Part shown: piece after piece, positions 1 through 6,700 of the stretch
How positions within the stretch are numbered: the first letter of the stretch is position 1
Layout of the letters: each line of letters starts with the position of its first letter
Source: an uncultured Fibrobacterota bacterium
Lineage (GTDB): Bacteria; Fibrobacterota; Chitinivibrionia; Chitinivibrionales; Chitinispirillaceae
Direction of reading: 5' to 3'
DNA: 7,735 nt
Assembly: GCA_903888815.1 (NCBI GenBank)
Contig: CAISVC010000693.1
Span: 1-7,735, forward strand
The notes under the pieces: generated by a model
Told to the model about the DNA's origin: nothing
What the model saw: only the letters and a program-made list of their open reading frames with translations
Databases searched by the model: none
Made by a program: the position numbers and the translations under genes

Positions 1-65
1 AGATTTTCCGGGCGGTTGAGAAGACCGGCGGACTCCAGTTCTACGTCATGGAACAGGAAGGCTAC
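1..65 (+). pseudogene. Fragment of a sugar phosphate isomerase/epimerase-like protein, cut at the left-edge junction
   Basis: Reading plus frame 3 from base 3 gives IFRAVEKTGG followed by LQFYVMEQEGY. This resembles the C-terminal part of TIM-barrel sugar phosphate isomerase/epimerase proteins (xylose-isomerase-like fold), where an 'ekTGG.qfY.vEQEG' segment lies shortly before the last helix. After about base 65 the frame stays open to a TAA at 213-215. That later stretch is only the antisense of the phosphatase gene and has no protein-like character. The fragment therefore seems to lack its last few dozen residues, and its N-terminal part lies outside the window. Family assignment rests on my recognition of about 21 residues, so it is tentative. 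Confidence 0.5.
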
Positions 66-1210
66 TCGCCGCCGACCTCGTGGGCCGGCTGGTACACGCC
101 GCCGAGGCTTATGCCCGGAATCGACGGCTTGTCATGCGGAGTGAGGCTCTGCTGTATGTTGCGCGCAGCCTCAAGCTCACCTTCCAGCCTTGCCGTGACC
201 TCAAGCTCTTTGTAATGGAGGGCGTTGGAGAGACATGCGGCCGCATGAGCGGCCAGTGTCGAAAGCAGCGTCTGTTCCTGGTGAAAAACCGTTTCCCCGT
301 GGGGAGCAACAAAGAGCTGCACGATGGCAAGCGTTGCATTATCCGCCTGAAGCGGCAGCGCAATCCAGCACGGATCCTCCTCAAGCGCCTGAGGCCAGCT
401 GAGCGCAAGAGAGGGCTCTTCGGACCGGTTCTCGATAAAGAGCTGCGTTGAAAGCTCTTTCTGCACAAAAGGCTTGAGCGCTGTCTCAGAAAGCGCCCGG
501 CCTTCCGGAGAATCAAGGTGCCCCACCGCATACACGCAGGAAAATCCGCTTTTTGTCCTCTGGCAGATGCTTATCTGTGCAAAGGGGAACCGGGCCAGAA
601 AGGCCTTTCCGATCGCATTGAACATCTCGTCGATATCGATAATCTGCGCCAGTTCGTATGCGGTGACGTTAAGGAATTTAAGCTGCTCAAGGTTCTGTTC
701 GAGCTTGAACTTCGCCTCGCTGAGCTCGGCGGTCCGCTCCTTGACGCGCTCCTCCAGTTCTTCTTTTGCCTTCTGGAGCGCATCCCGGTATTTCTTTATT
801 TCGGTAATGTCGCGGGAAACCCCGAATGTTCCGATAATCTGACATCTCTTGTTCCGGAAAGGCATCTTGGTGGTCGAAACCCAGGTGTCGGGCTTGTCGG
901 GCCAGGTCTCCTTCTCCTCGATTCCCACGATCGGCTTGCCTGAGCGGATCACCCCCATCTCGTCGTTGAACGCCTGCCGCGCATGTTCCAGTGTGAACAT
1001 ATCAAAATCGGTTTTACCCCGCATTTCCTTGAAGTCCTTGACGCCCATCTTCTGCATCATATATTTGCTGACCCTCAGAAACCTGCTTTTCACATCTTTG
1101 AAATAAATGGCATCAGACATGTTGTCGAGCAGGGTATGGAGCATCTCGCCTTCGCTCGGCGGACGCGGGGCGATTTCCCGGCTTTTCAGGCGAGTCTTTT
1201 TGCCACGCAT
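62..1210 (-). CDS. PAS-GAF sensor with RsbU-like PP2C phosphatase domain, truncated after the first phosphatase motif
   Basis: This 382-residue protein has no signal peptide or membrane segment and should be cytosolic. Residues about 24-140 form a PAS domain, with DAIYFKDVKSRF near its start and GVSRDITEIKKY at its end. Residues 138-180 are a charged coiled-coil linker and about 185-333 look like a GAF domain. Residues 342-382 (LEGELEAARNIQQSL, then YQPAHEVGGE) are the conserved entry to the SpoIIE/RsbU PP2C domain, which dephosphorylates a serine on an anti-sigma-factor antagonist in partner-switching pathways. The family then continues with a metal-binding Asp (EVGGD) and about 200 more residues. 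Here the Asp codon is replaced by Glu and the next codon is TAG, so the catalytic domain is missing and the product as read cannot be an active phosphatase. The ATG at 1210 is supported by GAGG eight bases upstream. The gene lies after the rpmA terminator, so it needs its own promoter. The 110-base gap upstream is AT-rich but shows no convincing -35/-10 pair. The signal sensed and the partner proteins cannot be told from the sequence. Confidence 0.85.
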   Translation of the reverse strand: MRGKKTRLKSREIAPRPPSEGEMLHTLLDNMSDAIYFKDVKSRFLRVSKYMMQKMGVKDFKEMRGKTDFDMFTLEHARQAFNDEMGVIRSGKPIVGIEEKETWPDKPDTWVSTTKMPFRNKRCQIIGTFGVSRDITEIKKYRDALQKAKEELEERVKERTAELSEAKFKLEQNLEQLKFLNVTAYELAQIIDIDEMFNAIGKAFLARFPFAQISICQRTKSGFSCVYAVGHLDSPEGRALSETALKPFVQKELSTQLFIENRSEEPSLALSWPQALEEDPCWIALPLQADNATLAIVQLFVAPHGETVFHQEQTLLSTLAAHAAACLSNALHYKELEVTARLEGELEAARNIQQSLTPHDKPSIPGISLGGVYQPAHEVGGE

Positions 1211-1324
1211 ACCTTGTTCCTCAACGACAGACGTGTGTACTTTCTGCGCCCCGGCGTTTATAGAGTAGTGTGTATTCTCAAAATATAGTTAAAGGATAGC
1301 ATATCGGGTGCGCTATTGGCCATG

Positions 1325-1359
1325 AAAAAAGGCGGTCTGCCTTTGCTATGCATACCGCC
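1325..1359 (-). terminator. Intrinsic terminator of the rplU-rpmA transcript
   Basis: In transcript orientation the arm GGCGGTATGC (1359-1350) pairs with GCAGACCGCC (1340-1331), with one mismatch, around a 9-base loop. Six T residues (1330-1325) follow at once. It starts 41 bases after the rpmA stop codon. The plus strand has no T-run after the stem, so the terminator serves the minus strand only. It separates the ribosomal protein genes from the PAS-GAF-PP2C gene. Confidence 0.85.
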
Positions 1360-1400
1360 CTCGTGTTTGTGAAAAAATTCTGCGACTGCGCGCCGGATTT

Positions 1401-1655
1401 CTATGCCGGAACGATCTCCACCCTTTTCTTGTTCCCGGAAAAACGGCTGAACCGGACAACGCCGTCCGTCATTGCGAAAAGCGTGTCATCCTTACCCTTG
1501 TCAATGTTTTTGCCCGGGTGTACCACTGTTCCGCGCTGCCGTACGATGATACTTCCCGCCGTAACTTTTTCGCCTCCGAAACACTTGACTCCCAGCCTCT
1601 TCGGATTGCTGTCCCTTCCGTTAACACTGCTGCCGCCGCCTTTTTTATGCGCCAT
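1401..1655 (-). CDS. rpmA: 50S ribosomal protein L27
   Basis: This 84-residue protein is a component of the large ribosomal subunit, and its N-terminal tail reaches toward the peptidyl transferase centre. The start MAHKKGGGSSVNGRDSNPK and the following RLGVKCFGGEKVTAGSIIVRQRGT are diagnostic of L27, and the length is normal for the family. The protein begins directly with the functional MAHKKGG tail. It has none of the cleavable extension seen in Firmicutes that process L27 with the Prp protease, and no Prp-like gene lies between rplU and rpmA. AAGGAG at 1671-1666 lies 10 bases before the ATG. The gene starts 20 bases after the rplU stop, so the two form an operon. It ends in TAG, so TAG acts as a stop codon in this genome. 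The terminator follows, and the GTPase gene obg, often next in this operon, is absent here. Confidence 0.98.
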   Translation of the reverse strand: MAHKKGGGSSVNGRDSNPKRLGVKCFGGEKVTAGSIIVRQRGTVVHPGKNIDKGKDDTLFAMTDGVVRFSRFSGNKKRVEIVPA

Positions 1656-1675
1656 GCTCAGCCCGCTCCTTTTTT

Positions 1676-1987
1676 TCAGGCATTGATTGAAACAATCTCA
1701 AGTTTCGTGTACTGTTGACGATGCCCGTTTTTCCGCTGATAATCTTTACGCCGCCGTTTCTTGACAATAAGCACTTTTTCGCCTTTCACGTGCTCAAGCA
1801 CTTTCGCCTTCACCGACGCATTGCCGATACAGGGAGTGCCCACTTTAACGGCAGCACCGTCTGCGGTGAGCAGCACCCGGGGAATAGAAATTTCACTTCC
1901 CTTTTCCGCGTCAATGAGCGGCACCTGGATTATCGTTCCCGGTGACACCTTATACTGGAATCCGCCCTGTTCAATAATCGAATACAT
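1676..1987 (-). CDS. rplU: 50S ribosomal protein L21
   Basis: This 103-residue protein is a large-subunit ribosomal protein that binds 23S rRNA. The N-terminus MYSIIEQGGFQYKVSPG and the C-terminal basic signature KKRRRKDYQRKNGHRQQYT are characteristic of L21. A longer in-frame reading from an ATG at 2020 would add 11 residues (MTFQIYGTGVK). I prefer the ATG at 1987 because it gives the standard family length and N-terminus, and because AGGAG lies five bases before it. The stop is TGA at 1678-1676. It is the first gene of the L21-L27 pair and lies downstream of the RNase G/E gene, a gene order seen in several bacterial phyla. Confidence 0.97.
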   Translation of the reverse strand: MYSIIEQGGFQYKVSPGTIIQVPLIDAEKGSEISIPRVLLTADGAAVKVGTPCIGNASVKAKVLEHVKGEKVLIVKKRRRKDYQRKNGHRQQYTKLEIVSINA

Positions 1988-1992
1988 TTTCA

Positions 1993-1997
1993 CTCCT
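1993..1997 (-). promoter_or_regulatory. Ribosome binding site deciding the rplU start
   Basis: AGGAG on the minus strand is followed by five bases (TGAAA) and then the ATG at 1987. This favours the 103-residue L21 over the 114-residue reading from 2020, which has no comparable site before it. Confidence 0.75.
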
Positions 1998-2023
1998 GTT
2001 CCATAGATCTGAAAAGTCATGTA

Positions 2024-2052
2024 AAATTACCTGTTACCATCATAAAAATCAA
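2024..2052 (-). promoter_or_regulatory. Candidate sigma-70-type promoter for rplU-rpmA
   Basis: The minus strand has TTGATT (2052-2047), a 17-base spacer and TAATTT (2029-2024). This lies in a locally AT-rich stretch and would give a short leader before the L21 start at 1987. The -35 matches consensus at four of six positions and the -10 at three of six. The spacing is ideal but the boxes are moderate. Promoter consensus also differs in some FCB lineages, so this is only a candidate. The -10 box overlaps the end of the possible small ORF. Confidence 0.3.
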
Positions 2053-2188
2053 GGAGGATTTTAGCGGCAATGCACCGGATGGAGGGTTGAAGGCTGGAAA
2101 GACAACCTGCGCCTGCGATGCTCATCCCGAGAGCAATCGCAGTCATTATTGCAGCGTCTTTCAGGGTTTTAATCGGTTCCTTGCTCAT
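2027..2188 (-). CDS. Possible 53-residue single-pass membrane mini-protein
   Basis: An ATG at 2188 opens a 53-codon frame ending in TAA (2029-2027), between the RNase G/E gene and rplU. The product starts with a charged segment (MSKEPIKTLKD). A hydrophobic, small-residue stretch follows (AAIMTAIALGMSIAGAGC, residues 12-29), long enough for one transmembrane helix, then a short tail ending FYDGNR. Cys29 is not in a convincing lipobox because the -3 residue is Gly, so I do not call a lipoprotein. I see no Shine-Dalgarno sequence before the ATG and recognise no family. The frame may be chance: the interval is only about 240 bases and also has to carry the rplU leader. Confidence 0.35.
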   Translation of the reverse strand: MSKEPIKTLKDAAIMTAIALGMSIAGAGCLSSLQPSIRCIAAKILLDFYDGNR

Positions 2189-2229
2189 GGCAAATAACTG
2201 AAAATAGACGCGCGGGCTAAGTTTTCTAA

Positions 2230-3741
2230 TCAGCGGGGACTCTGCTCCTGGAACTTATACTCATCCTGTTCAAGTTCCTCGTCGGATACAATAAATATCC
2301 TGCACTGACGCTCCTGTTCGAGCATGCGTTTGACCTTGGCGTTGTCCTGCAACAGGTAAGCGGCGACCGCAGGATGCACTGCTATCCGCTGTTCTTTTGA
2401 ACGGTCCGGCAGGCGTTGCAGCTCCCGGTCGATCCTCGACGTGACGGTTTCCGGAGAGAACACCCAGCCGAGCCCGTTGCACGCATGGCAGACGTCGGTA
2501 TAGAACTCCTGAAGTTCGGGCCGGACTCTTTTGCGGGTTATCTCAAGAAGACCGAACTTCGAGAGTCCGGTACAGGAGGTGGCGGTCGGGTCGGCGTCGA
2601 GCGCTTTCTGCATCACATGCTCGACCTGCTTCCGGTGCTGCGGGCTTCTCATGTCGATAAAATCGATGACGATGAGACCCCCGATATCGCGGAGCCGCAG
2701 CTGGCGGCAGATTTCGCCGGCCGCTTCCATATTGGTCTGGAAAATGGTCTCTTCGAGCGAATGTTTGCCGACATTCCGGCCCGTGTTGACATCGATGGCG
2801 ACGAGCGCTTCGGTACGGTCGATGAGAATGTATCCACCGTTGCGGAGCCAGATCTTTCTCCTGAGGAGACGTTCGAGATCCTTCTCGATATCGAATTTGT
2901 CAAATAGCGGTTCGTTCTCCTTGTACAGTATCACCCGGCGGCACAGATCAGGCGACAGGGCTGCAAGATAACTCTGAATCTCCCGGAAATCCTCTTCCTG
3001 GTCCACGTACACTTCGCCCACATCTTCGGAAAAAAGATCCCTGATTACCCGCGTTGTAATGCCCATTTCCCGGTGGATGAGCTTGGGCCCCGTGCCCTTG
3101 AGCGCCTCCCCGCTCGCGGAGCGCCATGCGTCAACAAGCAGGTTGATTTCCCTGATGAATTCGGCTTCCGAGACTTTGAGCCCCATGGTCCGTACGATGA
3201 AACCGACTCCCTTCGGCTTAATCTGGGCGAGCAGTTTCTTCAGCCTGCCTCGTTTCTTGAAATCCTGCGTCCGCTTTGAAACGCCGATGAAATCGGCGTC
3301 CGGTACCAGCACGAGGAACCTGCCGGCAATGCTGATCTGGGTGGTGAGCTTGGCGCCCTTGGTGCCGATCGGCTCCTTTATCACCTGCACAATGACCTCC
3401 TGCCCCTTCTGGAGCAGCTTCTCTATCGGAATCCGGACGACCATACGCCGTTTCGACGAATCGTTCCTGCTGAAGCGTTCCAGGAGCGCATCGTCTTCGT
3501 TGAGCAGCACCGACGGCTCTATATCCGAAGCATGGAGGAACGCGCTCCGTTCAAGACCGATCTCCACGAACGCGGCCTGCAGTCCCGGAAGGATCGAGAT
3601 GACCCTGCCCCGGTAGATGTTTCCCACGAGGCGGTAGGAATCCGGCCGCTCCACCACGATTTCCACCACTTTGTTCTGTTCGAGGAGCGCTGCCCGTTTC
3701 TCGGCCGTCGTTGCATTGAAGAGAATTTTTTTTGCTGACAT
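2230..3741 (-). CDS. rng: Ribonuclease G/E family endoribonuclease
   Basis: This 503-residue cytosolic, metal-dependent endoribonuclease cuts single-stranded AU-rich RNA in rRNA maturation and mRNA decay. The N-terminal S1-like RNA-binding domain lies at about residues 38-135 (GNIYRGRV, then LPGLQAAFVEIG). The catalytic core includes DRTEALVAIDVNTGR and GGLIVIDFIDM. Asp317 and Asp360 are spaced 43 residues apart, as are the catalytic Asp303 and Asp346 of E. coli RNase E. The zinc-link CHAC (Cys418, Cys421) falls at the equivalent distance after them. The residues needed for catalysis and the zinc-mediated dimer interface are therefore present. The long C-terminal degradosome scaffold of RNase E is absent. 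Instead there is a tail of about 80 residues (from RLPDRSKEQRIAVHPAV) ending in an acidic stretch, so an RNase G-type protein is favoured. The ATG at 3741 is 18 bases from the sprA stop, with only a weak purine-rich stretch (GAAAGAAGAAA) before it, which suggests translation linked to sprA. No terminator separates the two. Confidence 0.95.
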   Translation of the reverse strand: MSAKKILFNATTAEKRAALLEQNKVVEIVVERPDSYRLVGNIYRGRVISILPGLQAAFVEIGLERSAFLHASDIEPSVLLNEDDALLERFSRNDSSKRRMVVRIPIEKLLQKGQEVIVQVIKEPIGTKGAKLTTQISIAGRFLVLVPDADFIGVSKRTQDFKKRGRLKKLLAQIKPKGVGFIVRTMGLKVSEAEFIREINLLVDAWRSASGEALKGTGPKLIHREMGITTRVIRDLFSEDVGEVYVDQEEDFREIQSYLAALSPDLCRRVILYKENEPLFDKFDIEKDLERLLRRKIWLRNGGYILIDRTEALVAIDVNTGRNVGKHSLEETIFQTNMEAAGEICRQLRLRDIGGLIVIDFIDMRSPQHRKQVEHVMQKALDADPTATSCTGLSKFGLLEITRKRVRPELQEFYTDVCHACNGLGWVFSPETVTSRIDRELQRLPDRSKEQRIAVHPAVAAYLLQDNAKVKRMLEQERQCRIFIVSDEELEQDEYKFQEQSPR

Positions 3742-3759
3742 ACGATTTCGTTTCTTCTT

Positions 3760-6700
3760 TCAGAATTTTATTTCAGCGATGAGCGCCGCGGTATTTGTTG
3801 TTGTCGTGGCGCCCATATCGGTTGCCTGCAGGAAGGTATATTCCAGCGTGCCGGTGACGTTATCAGTAAAAATATACGAAAGGTGCGGCGTCATTGAAAG
3901 GCTTGAAGCATCCGACGTTTTTATCCCGGCCGTCATCATTGTCGAATGATCGCGCGCAATCCGCATGCCCAGGGTGGTCCGTCCCCGCACGGGGATCTCC
4001 CATTTGAAAAGCTTGATGGTGGAAGTGCCGGCCGTTTTCTGAATTTCATAATTCATATCCAGATTGTCGCCGTCGCGCGCCGTCTGTGTGGAGGTGCCGT
4101 GAGAAGCCTGCTCGCTCTGACTGAGCGTGTGCTGGTAGTTGAACGAAATCGGCCATTTCTTGAGGGTTCCGTTCACTGCAACAAGCGGCGACAATTCAAG
4201 GGTCTTGCCGGTTGATACGCCTCCCGCTGCGGAACTGTTGGTGGTATTCCGCTTGATGCCGAAACTGGATGAAAGGCCTACCCCCTGCGCATACCGGCCG
4301 ATTAATTCTATTTTGTTAAGCATTGAGCTCTGCGCACCGATGCGGAACTCCGGAAACGACGAGGCGGTATCGAAATACGAGGTGTCCGGCCGGACCGTGA
4401 TCCGTTTGTTCCACGACAGGCTGACCTGCGAAATCGAAAGATCGATCGGTTTTGCCAGCTTGAGGCTGGTTGAAATCTGATACGTCCTGCTGGCGGCGCG
4501 GTTGTCGTCCTTATAGAAATCGTTACGGTCGCCGCGGGTTGAGCGGTAGCGCATACCGCCGAGCGCCGACCGGTCGTCCAGGTTGCCGGCAATGACGTCG
4601 GAAAGGCTTTTGCCGCCGATGCCGAGCTGGTAGGCCATAAAGTCCGACCATCCGATGCTCTGGGAAGACAGCAAATCGGATCCCATTAGATTGTTGGTCA
4701 GGTTGGCATTCGTTGAATAGGTGAAATTCACATTATTGAAACCGACGTAGTCGCACCCCTTTTTGATGCCGGCGGCGAGTTTTCCCAGTCCGCTGCCGCC
4801 CGAAGCGTTCTGGAGAAGCGAGCCCACGGTCAAAGCGCTCGTGAAATTCACACCGGAATTCACTTTTGCATTCATGTAGTCTTTCGTCGAGTCGCTTCCC
4901 CATTTAGCAAGCGTTCCCGAATAATCCGCCGTATAATCGGCGCTGTTGGAGAACCAGTCGGCGAACTGCGGATTTATGGTCATTTTGAAGTGCTGCGCCC
5001 GGGAACGTTCGTTTTGAAGAATATAATAGTCGTGCCACATGGAATTCGAATTACGCGCAAAAAACTGATCACCCATGAACCTGAACGCACCGCCGTTACT
5101 TCCGAGCGATGGATTATTCGGAAAGTCGCGGTTGATGGCAAGCGAATAGGACATGTCGAGAAGCGGACGGATCGGCGAGTAGTCGATCTGCACTCCGTGG
5201 TTAACGCTGAAATCTTTCGTATATTTGAGCGAGTTGACACCCGGCTCGAACCGCCGCTCCATTGCGCTGGTGTAGCTGGCATTTGCGAGATTGAGGCTGA
5301 TTCTGCCCGGCAGCAGTGAGAACTCAAGCTCCTTCCACCTGCCCGGAAGCCACGACGCCTTGTTCTCGCCGAAGGGCTTCCATTTCGTCCAGCGGGGCGG
5401 ATCGCGCGGCGACAGGTCGTAAGCGAGGCCCCCGGTGTAGGAGCGGCTCGTATCAAAATTGACATAATCGCTGTCGCTGTCGGACCGCATCCGGCCCCGG
5501 TTCGTATGATTGGTGCTCATAGCATACTGAAACTGGGTGGAAAGCCGCTGGAGCAGGAGGTCTACGACGGGATTGGAAGAGGTGTTCGATTTCGAATAGT
5601 TGATATAAAAATTCTGGCTGTACGACTGCGTCTCGAAATGCTCTGCCGCCGTTACCGGCGAATTGAAGACCTCGCTGCCGGCCGATTTGTTGACCACATC
5701 TCTGGCCATTTCCAGAAAGCCGTCCGGGTTGTTTTTCTTATCGGTGAGATACACGTCGGTGCCGGGCTTGAGCTGCGGCCGGGTAAGGGAGCTGTTGATG
5801 GAGCCGCCGACCGGGATTGAAACACCCCACTCTTTGGGCATGAATTTGTCAAACCCTGTCGAGAGGTTCACGTTGCCGGAAAGCCTCGAGTCTCCCAACG
5901 TTATCATGTTGTCGGTCATGGTCCGGAAATCGCCCCCCTGATAGTTGAGGCCCGCGGAAAGTGTCAGAAAATCTGCCCATTGCGTCTGCACGTTCAGCCG
6001 CGACGACCAGCCGCTGAAATGCTTGATCCCGACCAGCTTGAGCTCGTCGACCCAGAGTTCCCCGCCGGCAGTATCGGTTGCTGCGGCGCTGCGGATCACG
6101 CCGACTGCCATCCAGCCGATGTTCGCGAAGTTCGGCTGTCTTCCCTTCGGCGCCTTGATGCGCAGGTTGCCGGCCGCGTTCATGGTGTCGATACTGTCGC
6201 CGGGATGGTCGGTGAGCCAGGCAAGCTTGAGATCAGAGAGCTGTTTCAGGTTGACGCAGATGAAATTGTCCCACCTGGGCTGGATTTTCCGTCGGTATTC
6301 GTAAAAGGTGGAGGTGTCGCTTCCGAACCTGAATAAAAACTGAACTTCGCCGTTGTAAAGCGGCCCGGTATTCCCTGCCTGGGACGAAGGGGAAGCGTAC
6401 ATGACGAGCGTCAGGCTGTCGTATGAGGCGATATTGAGCGGCTGGTAGCTGAAATTCCGGAGTGCAAGCGCCTCCCTGCCCGGGCCCAGACCGTGAAAAT
6501 TAAGGCGCAGGGACTGCTCGGGCTGGTAAATGTTGGTCTGGTCGCGCTGGCGGTGAATAAGATTCGTATTCTGTATTTCCCGGTAATATACCGAATCTTC
6601 CCGCGTGTTGATTACCGACACGTCCATGGCGGAGCCGCCGAGCGAATCACGGATCGCTTCCCACTGGTTGCCGACAAACTGCATGCCCTCCATGACGAGC

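Noticed and set aside
518..943. 141-codon open frame on the plus strand opposite the PAS-GAF gene
   Set aside because: The minus-strand frame shows clear PAS, coiled-coil and GAF sequence across the same bases. The plus-strand product matches nothing I know and has no ribosome binding site.
2042..2064. AAAATC...GATTTTT inverted repeat upstream of rplU, as a possible terminator after the RNase G/E gene
   Set aside because: The stem is only about six pairs with a single G-C pair, too weak for an intrinsic terminator.
2051..2080. Consensus Shine-Dalgarno sequence AAGGAGG on the plus strand followed by ATG 12 bases later
   Set aside because: The frame it would serve ends after six codons (MHRMEG then TGA), so it is not a gene start.
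3059..3616. 185-codon open frame on the plus strand opposite the RNase G/E gene
   Set aside because: It lies entirely within a strongly conserved enzyme gene. Its product is Ser/Arg-rich low-complexity sequence typical of an antisense reading.
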